Assembly (NCBI GenBank): GCA_964342805.1
Contig: CAYFHQ010000127.1
Span: forward strand, 1 to 9,203
Direction: 5' to 3'
Source: CAYFHQ01 sp964342805
GTDB taxonomy: Bacteria > Bacillota > Clostridia > Peptostreptococcales > Acidaminobacteraceae
DNA: 9,203 nt
The notes under the pieces: generated by a model
Told to the model about the DNA's origin: nothing
Seen by the model: the letters and a program-made list of their open reading frames with translations, nothing else
Databases searched by the model: none
Program-made: the position numbers and the translations under genes
Part shown: positions 1 through 5,995 of the stretch, in pieces
Layout of the letters: the number at the start of each line of letters is the position of its first letter
Position numbering within the stretch: position 1 is the first letter of the stretch

Positions 1-36
1 CGTAAGTTAACCAATGCACCACCCATACAGAGTGAC

Positions 37-72
37 AAACGTCGTCCTTCAAAAATAGAAGGGCGGCGTTTT
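37..72 (+). terminator. Intrinsic terminator of an upstream transcript
   Basis: Arms 37-50 and 58-71 form a 14-pair stem with a 7-base AAAAATA loop, running into TTTT and then ACTTT. Two of the pairs are G-U on the + strand but would be A-C mismatches on the - strand, so the hairpin is built for a rightward transcript. The gene it terminates lies mostly or wholly outside the window. Confidence 0.75.
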
Positions 73-281
73 ACTTTGTCCACAAAGCTAACAGGTCTCC
101 ATGGGCAAGGGCCTACCAAGGTGCTCCATGGGACTGTTTTCATGCCTTATCCAGACCAAAATGATCGGGTTGAACTGGTATGGAAAAGTTTATTGTGCGG
201 TTTTGAAAACCATGTGCCTCCTAGCGGTTGGTATTACAAGTTTTAACAGAATACGACGGTTCATTTATACCAAATGATGGT
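73..281. other. Intergenic stretch without a convincing gene
   Basis: About 210 bases between the terminator and the first promoter. Small repeats are visible: CTCCATGGG occurs at 97-105 and again at 124-132, and a 13-base palindrome (GGTTTT-G-AAAACC) lies at 199-211. A + strand frame is open from base 1 to a TAA at 244-246, but it has no visible start, runs through the terminator hairpin and resembles no family I know. It could be the tail of an unrecognised gene or a decayed one; I do not call it as coding. Confidence 0.4.
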
Positions 282-310
282 TTGTCCTTTTGCCTTCAGT
301 TCTGTATACT
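282..310 (+). promoter_or_regulatory. Sigma-A-type promoter for the degV pair
   Basis: TTGTCC (282-287) and TATACT (305-310) are separated by 17 bases and match the vegetative consensus at 4 of 6 and 5 of 6 positions. Transcription would start near 317, giving a leader of about 45 bases before the ATG at 361. The ribosome site GAGGTGA lies at 350-356. Confidence 0.65.
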
Positions 311-360
311 AGAGAGAAGAGTAAAACCTAGGAATTCCAATATTTTGTTGAGGTGAACAT

Positions 361-1191
361 ATGAGAATCATTGCAGACAGCAGTTGCGATCTTACGCCAC
401 AAATGAAGGCGGATATGGACATACAGCTGATCCCATTGACCATGTACGTTGGGGATCATGAGTTTAGAGACGACGAAAACCTGAACTTACCCAAGTTTAT
501 GGAGACACTAAAGAACACCACGGCGGTACCACGGTCCGCGTGCCCGTCACCAAATGACTTTTATGAGGCCTTTAAGGAAAAGGGCAGTGTCTTTGTTGTG
601 ACCATGACTTCAGCCCTCAGTGGCACCTACAACTCTGCAATGATGGCCAAACAGATGATGCAAGAAGAAGACCCGTCCAAGGTGGTACACGTATTTGACA
701 CCAAGGGAAGTTCTGTTAAGGAAACCCTCATGGCCTTGAAACTGGACGAGCTGATCTCAGAAGCCCTGGAAGACCAGGCCATTATCGAAAAGGCAACGGA
801 ATATCTGGACTCCATGACCTACCTATTCCAACTGGGCAACTTGGACACCATGATCAAGAACGGCCGAATTGGCAAGTTCAAGGGTATTATTGCCAATGCC
901 CTGAGTATTCGTCCTATCCTAAAAGGTGACGATGAAGGCCGAGAGGAACTGGTGGAAAACGTCCGTACAGAAAAGAAGTCAATTAAGCGGTTCGTGGAAC
1001 TCATTGGCGAAATGGGCCATTCATTAGAAGAAAGAACCATTGGTATTTCCCATTGCAATGCCTACGACAAGGCCATGAAGCTAAAGGACGAGGTCATGAA
1101 GAAGTACCCGTTTAAAAAGGCGGTTGTTGTAGAAACGGGTGGACTGAGCAGTATGTACATGAACGAAGGTGGCATAACAGTAGCTTTTTAA
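361..1191 (+). CDS. DegV family fatty-acid-binding protein (first of pair)
   Basis: 276 residues, the normal DegV length. DegV/FakB proteins are soluble and carry a bound fatty acid; the best-studied ones present it to the kinase FakA for entry into phospholipid synthesis. The family pattern is clear: ADSSCDLT at residues 5-12, PRSACPSPNDF at 57-67, the lipid-pocket segment SALSGTYNSA at 84-93, VFDTKGSS at 111-118, NGRIGKFKG at 167-175 and RPIL at 184-187. The C-terminus reads GGLSSMYMNEGGITVAF (260-276), where many DegV proteins have a His-x-Gly-Pro-Gly stretch, so this belongs to a variant subgroup. The ATG follows GAGGTGA at a good distance. The next gene begins 10 bases after the stop and is a paralogue, so the two are surely co-transcribed. 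No FakA-like kinase lies in the window. The lipid or other ligand is unknown. Confidence 0.93.
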   Translation: MRIIADSSCDLTPQMKADMDIQLIPLTMYVGDHEFRDDENLNLPKFMETLKNTTAVPRSACPSPNDFYEAFKEKGSVFVVTMTSALSGTYNSAMMAKQMMQEEDPSKVVHVFDTKGSSVKETLMALKLDELISEALEDQAIIEKATEYLDSMTYLFQLGNLDTMIKNGRIGKFKGIIANALSIRPILKGDDEGREELVENVRTEKKSIKRFVELIGEMGHSLEERTIGISHCNAYDKAMKLKDEVMKKYPFKKAVVVETGGLSSMYMNEGGITVAF

Positions 1192-1201
1192 GGGGAGAAT
1201 T

Positions 1202-2038
1202 ATGGACTATAAAATAGTAGCAGACAGTTCCCATGACATGAATCCAGCACTGGAAGAACAGTTAAACGTAAATCTAGTTCCCTTTACCCTCTACCTTGGG
1301 GAAAAGGAAGTTGTGGATAAGAAAGACCTGGACGTGATCGACTTTATTGATCAGATGGTTGCATCGTCAGGTGTACCGAGAACGGCCTGCCCGTCGCCCC
1401 AGGAGTATATAGACGCTTTTGACCAAGCCAAGGAAGGTTTTATCGTTACCATTTCAGCAGCCCTCAGCGGTAGCCACAATGCAGCCATGTTGGCCAGCCA
1501 AATGTATAAGGAAGACCATCCTCAAGCTAAGATCCACGTGTTTGACTCCAAGAGCGCATCGATTGCTGAAACCCTAATTTCCATGAAAATTAGAGAACTA
1601 GCTCAAGCAGGTGTGAACTTTGAAGGGATCGTTGAAAAGGTGGAAGCCTACATCGGACAAATGAAGACCTTCTTCATTTCTGAGTCCCTGGAAAACCTCA
1701 TGAAAAATGGTCGTATTAGCCGTTTTAAAGGAACCCTGGCGACCGTCATGAACATTAAACCCATAATGGGTGTAGACGACGAAGGCAATATTGTCCTCAT
1801 GGAAAAAGCCAGAGGTTCCAAAAAGGCCTTCAATAAAATGATCGACATGATCGAAGCGGCCGGTGACAACCATGGCGAAAGGGTCTTGGCCATATCCCAT
1901 GTCAATAACCTGGAACGGGCCGAATGGTTCAAGAGCCAGATCGAGCAGCGGTTGACCTTTAAGGACATTGTCATTGTCCAAACCAAGGGCCTGTCGTCCT
2001 TGTATTGTGACAACCAAGGGATCATCGTAGCCTTTTAG
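1202..2038 (+). CDS. DegV family fatty-acid-binding protein (second of pair)
   Basis: 278 residues, aligning end to end with the preceding gene at roughly 40% identity by eye, so the pair arose by an older tandem duplication. Shared landmarks are ADSSHDMNP (7-15), PRTACPSPQEY (59-69), SAALSGSHNAA (85-95), VFDSKSAS (113-120), NGRISRFKG (169-177), KPIM (186-189) and the C-terminal GLSSLYCDNQGIIVAF (263-278). It also lacks the His-x-Gly-Pro-Gly stretch common near the family's C-terminus. The ATG at 1202 follows AGGGGAG. It would bind a fatty acid in the cytoplasm; two paralogues may divide ligands, as the FakB proteins of other Bacillota do for saturated and unsaturated chains. The actual specificity cannot be read here. 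A strong terminator follows 26 bases after the stop. Confidence 0.93.
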   Translation: MDYKIVADSSHDMNPALEEQLNVNLVPFTLYLGEKEVVDKKDLDVIDFIDQMVASSGVPRTACPSPQEYIDAFDQAKEGFIVTISAALSGSHNAAMLASQMYKEDHPQAKIHVFDSKSASIAETLISMKIRELAQAGVNFEGIVEKVEAYIGQMKTFFISESLENLMKNGRISRFKGTLATVMNIKPIMGVDDEGNIVLMEKARGSKKAFNKMIDMIEAAGDNHGERVLAISHVNNLERAEWFKSQIEQRLTFKDIVIVQTKGLSSLYCDNQGIIVAF

Positions 2039-2064
2039 GCAGATGACCGAAAAAATGAAATCCC

Positions 2065-2100
2065 AAACAACTCAGGATCATGATCCTGGGTTGTTTTTTT
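2065..2100 (+). terminator. Intrinsic terminator of the degV pair
   Basis: Arms 2065-2078 and 2083-2096 make a 14-pair stem with a CATG tetraloop and one G-U pair, ending in a run of seven T (2094-2100). It closes the two-gene degV operon and separates it from the two-component genes. Confidence 0.9.
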
Positions 2101-2148
2101 GTGTCATTCTGCTAAAGTCCCATTTTATTGTCTTATTATGATCTGACT

Positions 2149-2177
2149 AGTCAAATCTAATGTCAAAATGGTATACT
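2149..2177 (+). promoter_or_regulatory. Probable promoter of the kinase-regulator operon
   Basis: TATACT at 2172-2177 is a good -10 element. The hexamer 17 bases upstream, AGTCAA (2149-2154), is a poor -35, which suggests that activation is needed. The start would fall near 2184, leaving a leader of only about 15 bases that contains the ribosome site GAGGAGGG (2188-2195). Confidence 0.45.
2162..2174 (+). promoter_or_regulatory. Single copy of the CAAAATnGTA motif over the -10 element
   Basis: GTCAAAATGGTAT matches the two repeat units found at 4521-4559 (CAAAAT, one variable base, GTA). Here it overlaps the -10 element of the kinase gene. A related shorter stretch, GTCAAAT, begins 12 bases upstream at 2150. 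It may be an autoregulatory site for the AraC-type regulator; with only one good unit it is tentative. Confidence 0.3.
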
Positions 2178-2198
2178 GATCCCAATTGAGGAGGGCTT

Positions 2199-3731
2199 AT
2201 GATCAAGCAATCATACGAATGGGGCTGTATCGACTGGGTACAGCTCACCGAGCAAAAGACCAATAACCACCCCGTGAATATTGGATTTCTCACCTTGGAC
2301 GTCAACAAGAGGCAGCGTCGTCACATCCATTATGGGGAGGAGCAGATCCTCTATATCGTGTCCGGGGCAGGCACCCAAATTGTAGAGCAGGAAGAAATTC
2401 CATGCAAGGCTGGGGACGTCCTCTATATCGAAGCAGGGTCTGCCCATGAGACCATTAATACTTCGGCCGTTCCACTGATCGAGCTGGTGATTTCCTTTCC
2501 TTCTGCCCAGTTCCAGTCAGAGGAACAGCTGGCTAGCTTCATTGGGGAACTGGACATTGCACAATTTATGCATTTAGACGAGGCCGTTTGTAGAAAGTTT
2601 AGTGAAATGGCCAAGAACTTTAAGTTTCCACTGACCATTTATGACACAAAAGAGAACGTTTGTAGTGAAGGGACTAACTATCCAACCATATGTACCTCCT
2701 TTTGCAAGATTACAGAGGACCTTAACAACTGCCCGGTTTATAACAAGGACGACCGCTATGGCATGCCAGGCCAGGACCGCCCGACCGCCGTCCTATGCCC
2801 CTATGGGGTAACGGTTTTTGTCAGCCAGATCCAGTACCAAGGTCAGACCCTGGGGTGGTTGAGTGGGGGCCACATTCGGACCATGGAAAGCCTGTCCATT
2901 ACTGACCCCAATCCGGAAGCTGAAGGCTATCTCCAGGACATGGAGTACGTCCACCGGGGCCGTATTCAGGCCATCCTCCAGCAGGTACAAATGATCCAAA
3001 AGGGGATCATTAACGATTGCCTGACCCGGGGCTTGGTGGAGCGACTGGACGCCTCCAAGGCCTCTATAGAACGGCTTTTTGCCAACCAGACAGACTTGGA
3101 GTCCGCCGTACGGGATTCCATGGAAAAACTCCTGTCTATCCAACTCAATAACCATTTTTTGTTCAACACCCTCAATAGCATAGCCTCCATGGCCTTAAAG
3201 GAAGATGCGCTTCGGACCTACCAATCCATTATTGACCTGTCTTCCATGTTCCGCTACAACCTAAGGGCAACTGAGAAGACCATGGCCCTCCGTGACGAAC
3301 TGGGTTACCTGGAAAAGTATATGAAACTCCAGCGACTCCGCTTTGGTGACAATGTCAACTTGCGCCTGGACGTGGACAGCCTTGCCATGGATTGCCGGAT
3401 TCCCTTTAACTCCCTCCAGCCCATTGTGGAGAACTGCTTTAAGCATGGCTTTAAGGACCGGTCCAAGGACTTGAACATCCGCGTGGAAGTCACCAACCAA
3501 GAGGGGAGCCTCGTTGTGGCTGTGATCGACAATGGAAGCGGCTTTGAGAAAACCATTGGCCTGACAGATTACTTGGAGCTGTACGGGGAAGAAAGCCCTA
3601 AAAACAATGGCCTCCACATGGTCATTCGGAAGATGGTCATCCAGTATGGAGAGGCCTTTGACTTTGGTATCGAGCCTGCAAGTGGGCAGGGAACACGGGT
3701 ATGGTTGAAGCTGCCCGCCATGTACGCGTAA
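2199..3731 (+). CDS. Soluble sensor histidine kinase with cupin and PocR domains (LytS type)
   Basis: 510 residues without any membrane segment, so it senses a cytoplasmic signal. Domains in order: a cupin barrel at about 25-100 with a metal-site pattern H42, H44, E48 and H83; a PocR ligand-binding domain at about 110-275, with C155, C165, C169, C178 and C200 and the segment GQTLGWLSGGHI at 215-226; a probable helical linker; then a LytS-type His_kinase core. The phosphorylated histidine is expected to be H319 in QLNNHFLFNTLNS, the N box is QPIVENCFKHGF (407-418), and the ATP lid glycines are DNGSGF (444-449) and NNGLH (469-473). PocR domains are thought to bind small organic molecules; the original PocR controls propanediol and cobalamin genes. 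The regulator gene begins 11 bases after the stop. Start chosen at ATG 2199 after GAGGAGGG. The ligand is unknown. Cupin plus PocR on a kinase, rather than on an AraC regulator, is unusual. Confidence 0.9.
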   Translation: MIKQSYEWGCIDWVQLTEQKTNNHPVNIGFLTLDVNKRQRRHIHYGEEQILYIVSGAGTQIVEQEEIPCKAGDVLYIEAGSAHETINTSAVPLIELVISFPSAQFQSEEQLASFIGELDIAQFMHLDEAVCRKFSEMAKNFKFPLTIYDTKENVCSEGTNYPTICTSFCKITEDLNNCPVYNKDDRYGMPGQDRPTAVLCPYGVTVFVSQIQYQGQTLGWLSGGHIRTMESLSITDPNPEAEGYLQDMEYVHRGRIQAILQQVQMIQKGIINDCLTRGLVERLDASKASIERLFANQTDLESAVRDSMEKLLSIQLNNHFLFNTLNSIASMALKEDALRTYQSIIDLSSMFRYNLRATEKTMALRDELGYLEKYMKLQRLRFGDNVNLRLDVDSLAMDCRIPFNSLQPIVENCFKHGFKDRSKDLNIRVEVTNQEGSLVVAVIDNGSGFEKTIGLTDYLELYGEESPKNNGLHMVIRKMVIQYGEAFDFGIEPASGQGTRVWLKLPAMYA

Positions 3732-3742
3732 AGGAGATGTAG

Positions 3743-4438
3743 ATGAAAAGAGCCATTATTATTGACGATGAGCCCATGTGCGTCGACCTGATTGACGACT
3801 TGATCGAGCGGTGCAATATCCCTGTGAAGGTGGTGGGCAAAGCCTACACGGCCTTGGGGGCAGAACGATTAATCATCGATGAAAAGCCAGACATCATTTA
3901 CCTGGACATTGAGCTGCCGGACATGACCGGGATTGACCTTCTAAAGAAACTCAAGGGCAAGCTGGATTTTAATCCTCAAATCATTGTGATAACCGCTTAT
4001 GATAGTTTTGAGTATGCCCAGTCTGTCCTCCGTCTAGGTGTGAGCGATATTCTCCTAAAGCCTGTGGCCATTGACAGTTTTGTGGAGGCCATGGAGCGGG
4101 TTGTGGGCTTCAAGTATACGGAAAATGACACCTTCAATGCCATATTGGAGCATATCCATGAGACCTTTACCCAAGAAGTGGATCTGGAGGAATGTGCCAA
4201 GCGCTACCATTTGACCAAGAGTCATATTTCCAGACTCTTTAAGCAGCACTTGGGGACCACTTTTGTCCAGTACCGCAATAGCCTTCGGGTGGAAAAGGCC
4301 AAGGAACTCCTGGAACGGGCAGACTTTACCATCCACCAAATAGCCGATGAAGTGGGTTTTCCCAATATCCATTATTTTTACCGTGTATTTCGGAAAATGA
4401 CGGGTAAAACTCCTAAGGCATACCGGGAACACAGATAA
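3743..4438 (+). CDS. AraC-family response regulator
   Basis: 231 residues, the expected partner of the kinase 11 bases upstream. The receiver domain (1 to about 122) has the acidic pair D8-D9, the phosphorylated D55 in YLDIELP, T84 in ITAYDSFEYA, and K106 in LLKPV. A very short linker leads to two AraC-type helix-turn-helix units at about 135-230, including LTKSHISRLFKQHLG (157-171) and IADEVGFPNIHYFYRVFRK (200-218). Phosphorylation by the kinase should promote dimerisation and binding to paired direct repeats near promoters. A matching direct repeat lies 83 bases after its stop, upstream of the serine operon. The ATG at 3743 follows AAGGAGATG. Most regulators of this type are longer; this is a compact receiver-HTH form with no extra domain. 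Confidence 0.94.
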   Translation: MKRAIIIDDEPMCVDLIDDLIERCNIPVKVVGKAYTALGAERLIIDEKPDIIYLDIELPDMTGIDLLKKLKGKLDFNPQIIVITAYDSFEYAQSVLRLGVSDILLKPVAIDSFVEAMERVVGFKYTENDTFNAILEHIHETFTQEVDLEECAKRYHLTKSHISRLFKQHLGTTFVQYRNSLRVEKAKELLERADFTIHQIADEVGFPNIHYFYRVFRKMTGKTPKAYREHR

Positions 4439-4452
4439 GACTTTTAAACCAT

Positions 4453-4474
4453 AAAAACACTGGTGGGGACCAGT
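4453..4474 (-). terminator. Hairpin oriented as a minus-strand terminator
   Basis: ACTGGT (4459-4464) and ACCAGT (4469-4474) pair around a 4-base loop. On the + strand nothing T-rich follows, but on the - strand the stem runs into TTTTT (complement of 4453-4457). It would stop leftward transcription just before it enters the regulator gene from its 3' side. No minus-strand gene is visible, so its role is unclear. Confidence 0.4.
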
Positions 4475-4520
4475 CGATGTCGAAACCGTAAGAAACCCCA
4501 TACAACCCTGGGAAATGTGA

Positions 4521-4559
4521 CAAAATTGTACTCTAACAAGGTCAAAATCGTACAATAAC
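4521..4559 (+). promoter_or_regulatory. Tandem 17-base direct repeat, probable AraC-type operator
   Basis: CAAAATTGTACTCTAAC (4521-4537) and CAAAATCGTACAATAAC (4543-4559) differ at 3 of 17 positions and are spaced 22 bases start to start, about two helical turns. That is the usual geometry of AraC-family binding sites, and the regulator gene just upstream encodes such a protein. The second unit contains TACAAT (4551-4556), a possible -10 element, with TTGTAC (4526-4531) as a poor -35 at 19 bases. A promoter under direct control of the regulator is therefore plausible here. Confidence 0.55.
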
Positions 4560-4632
4560 GGGTGAGTCAAGTGCCTTCATAGGAAAAGGATTTCATGACA
4601 TACTAAAGATACCCGAAAATAGTTCGAGCGAC

Positions 4633-4653
4633 AGGTTAACTCCTTCTTAACCT
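4633..4653. repeat. Inverted repeat AGGTTAA / TTAACCT
   Basis: Perfect 7-base arms (4633-4639 and 4647-4653) around the 7-base spacer CTCCTTC. It could be an RNA hairpin in a leader started near the direct repeat, or a protein-binding dyad. No T run follows, so it is not a terminator. Confidence 0.45.
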
Positions 4654-4684
4654 TCAGACTTTCATAGGGTGACATCGAAACAGG

Positions 4685-4746
4685 GACCGGATGGGACAGC
4701 CACTCGGTCACTTGTTATGTTAAGGTAGTTTAATGTGGCGTTTTTT
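4685..4746 (+). promoter_or_regulatory. Attenuator-like region with two competing hairpins
   Basis: Hairpin A pairs GACCG (4685-4689) with CGGTC (4705-4709), continued by TGG (4692-4694) with CCA (4700-4702). Hairpin B pairs GCCAC (4699-4703) with GTGGC (4735-4739) and runs straight into GTTTTTT (4740-4746). The two share bases 4699-4703 and cannot form together, the usual logic of transcription attenuation. Hairpin B has only five pairs and a 31-base loop, so as a terminator it is weak. It may instead simply end readthrough from the regulator gene. Confidence 0.35.
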
Positions 4747-4760
4747 CCTTGAAATCAAGG
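4747..4760. promoter_or_regulatory. Palindrome CCTTGA-AA-TCAAGG, possible operator
   Basis: A 14-base dyad with perfect 6-base arms lying 15 bases upstream of the -10 element of the serine operon and covering its best -35 candidate. This is a natural position for a dimeric repressor. Part of it could also fold as RNA. Confidence 0.4.
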
Positions 4761-4781
4761 GGAATGCTTTAGTAATATAAT
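4749..4781 (+). promoter_or_regulatory. Probable promoter of the serine operon
   Basis: TATAAT (4776-4781) is a perfect -10 hexamer. TTGAAA (4749-4754) matches -35 at 5 of 6, but the 21-base spacing is too long for ordinary use. Either an overlapping alternative -10 (TAATAT, 4773-4778, 18 bases from TTGAAA) is used, or the -35 contact is replaced by an activator. The transcript would have a leader of about 65 bases. Confidence 0.5.
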
Positions 4782-4840
4782 GATGATGTTTATAAAGTGC
4801 AATAGCATAAGAAAAGTAAAAGTGAAAATCACAAACACTT

Positions 4841-4846
4841 GGGAGG
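4841..4846 (+). promoter_or_regulatory. Ribosome site that fixes the aminotransferase start
   Basis: GGGAGG lies 7 bases before the ATG at 4854. An in-frame TTG at 4839 overlaps this site and cannot be served by it, so the protein begins at 4854 (MHTSLFIPGP). Confidence 0.85.
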
Positions 4847-4853
4847 TACACAC

Positions 4854-5927
4854 ATGCACACTAGTCTATTTATTCCAGGTCCAGTAAACGTACTGGAAGA
4901 CGTACTACAAAAAATGGCTACACCACAAATCGGTCACAGAACGAAGGCAGCTTCTGACCTACAGCGTTCTGTTTCTGAAAAAATGCAAAAGCTATGGTAC
5001 ACAAAGGAGCAGGTTCTTGTTTCTACAACTTCCGGTTCCGGTCTAATGGAAGGTGCAATTCGTTCTTGTACAAAGAAGCGTGCTGCTGTATTCAGCGTTG
5101 GCGCGTTCGGCGACCGTTGGTACAAGATGGCAGTAGCGAACAACGTTCCTGCTGATAAGTTTGCTTCTGAGTGGGGTCAGCCTACAACTCCAGAAATGGT
5201 TGAAGAAGCCCTATCTACTGGCAAGTATGACCTTGTTACAATTACACATAACGAAACGTCCACTGCAATCATGAATCCACTGGAAGAAATTGCAGCGGTA
5301 GTGAAGAAGTACCCTGAAGTTGTTTTCTGTCTAGACATGGTGTCTTCTGCAGGTGGTGCTAAGGTTGAAGTTGACCGTCTAGGTATCGATATTGCTATCA
5401 CTTCTACACAGAAGTGTCTTGGTATGCCAGCTGGTCTTGCCCTATGTACTTTCTCTCAGAAGGCTGTTGAACGTGCAAAGACAGTTGAAAACCGTGGTAT
5501 GTACCTTGACCTTCTAGGCCTATACGAGTACATCCAGAAGAAGGACCACCAGTACCCGTCTACACCTTCTCTATCTCACATGTTTGCTCTGGACTACCAG
5601 CTAACAAAGATCCTAGAAGAAGAAGGTCTAGAAAACCGTTTCAACCGTCATGCTGAAATGGCTCAGGTTGTACGTGATTGGGCCAAGAAGCACTTTGAAA
5701 TGCTAGCAGACGAGAAGTATGCTTCTAACACGCTTACTACAATCAAGAACACAAAGGGAATCTCTGTTGCTGACCTAAACAAGGAGCTAATCAAGCGTGG
5801 CTTCATGATCTCCAACGGTTACGGTGACCTGAAAGAAAAGACATTCCGTATTGCCCACATGGCAGACACTCAAATGGACGAACTAAAGACAGTACTAGGC
5901 CATATCGAAGACATCCTAGGTCTGTAA
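4854..5927 (+). CDS. Class V PLP aminotransferase (phosphoserine/serine type)
   Basis: 357 residues of the alanine-glyoxylate/serine-pyruvate branch of fold-type I PLP enzymes. Visible landmarks: FIPGPVNV (6-13), PQIGHRT (24-30), the phosphate-binding STTSGSGLMEG (57-67), THNETSTA (131-138), D161 in CLDMVSSAGG for the PLP ring nitrogen, the Schiff-base lysine K187 in STQKCLGMPAG, and the substrate-carboxylate arginine R332 in FRIAHMAD. It is not a canonical SerC by motif, but it sits 68 bases upstream of serA, and such enzymes serve as the phosphoserine or serine aminotransferase in several anaerobes and thermophiles. The likely reaction is 3-phosphohydroxypyruvate plus glutamate to phosphoserine; serine, alanine or glyoxylate exchange is the alternative. 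Codon choice is strongly biased (CTA, CGT, TCT, ACA), unlike the two-component genes, suggesting high expression. Specificity is not decided by sequence. Confidence 0.9.
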   Translation: MHTSLFIPGPVNVLEDVLQKMATPQIGHRTKAASDLQRSVSEKMQKLWYTKEQVLVSTTSGSGLMEGAIRSCTKKRAAVFSVGAFGDRWYKMAVANNVPADKFASEWGQPTTPEMVEEALSTGKYDLVTITHNETSTAIMNPLEEIAAVVKKYPEVVFCLDMVSSAGGAKVEVDRLGIDIAITSTQKCLGMPAGLALCTFSQKAVERAKTVENRGMYLDLLGLYEYIQKKDHQYPSTPSLSHMFALDYQLTKILEEEGLENRFNRHAEMAQVVRDWAKKHFEMLADEKYASNTLTTIKNTKGISVADLNKELIKRGFMISNGYGDLKEKTFRIAHMADTQMDELKTVLGHIEDILGL

Positions 5928-5942
5928 GATAAAGGTAAGCCA

Positions 5943-5968
5943 GATGCGTCTTTTGTCTAAGGCGCATC
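5943..5968 (+). terminator. Hairpin between aminotransferase and serA (weak terminator or processing site)
   Basis: GATGCGTC (5943-5950) pairs with GGCGCATC (5961-5968), eight pairs including one G-U, with a 10-base loop. It is followed by TCTTTCT, a broken T run. Because serA has no promoter of its own that I can see, this is more likely a partial terminator or a stabilising mRNA hairpin that tunes the ratio of the two proteins. Confidence 0.45.
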
Positions 5969-5995
5969 TCTTTCTAAACTGAAGGAGGAAATCCA

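Larger units (their letters stand above)
4439..4853. other. Structured intergenic region upstream of the serine operon
   Basis: 415 bases without a gene. In order it holds: a hairpin reading as a - strand terminator (4453-4474), a 17-base direct repeat with a 22-base period (4521-4559), an inverted repeat (4633-4653), an alternative-hairpin region ending in a T tract (4685-4746), a palindrome (4747-4760), a -10 element (4776-4781), and an A-rich leader with the small palindrome GTGA-AAA-TCAC (4822-4832). I looked for T-box, glycine, cobalamin, SAM and tetrahydrofolate riboswitch cores and recognised none. The tiny reading frames in it (for example ATG at 4594, three codons) have no amino-acid run typical of a leader peptide. 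Confidence 0.5.

Noticed and set aside
1..153. Minus-strand frame in the same place, beginning with ATG near 153
   Set aside because: It has no proper ribosome site, runs through the same hairpin and continues off the edge without a recognisable motif.
1..246. Plus-strand frame open from the window edge to TAA at 244-246, possibly a gene's C-terminal end
   Set aside because: It has no visible start, runs through a strong terminator hairpin at 37-72, and shows no motif I recognise. An 81-codon open stretch is not rare by chance over several frames.
1598..2025. Long minus-strand frames opposite the second degV gene
   Set aside because: They are antisense shadows of a clearly conserved gene, without their own ribosome sites or recognisable motifs.
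4561..4746. T-box or other known riboswitch before the serine operon
   Set aside because: AGGGTGACATCG (4666-4677) faintly recalls a T-box antiterminator and GCCACT (4699-4704) a cobalamin riboswitch segment, but the other conserved elements of both classes are absent.
4839..4853. TTG at 4839 as the aminotransferase start
   Set aside because: It overlaps the ribosome site GGGAGG, which is correctly placed for the ATG at 4854, and it adds five residues not typical of the family.
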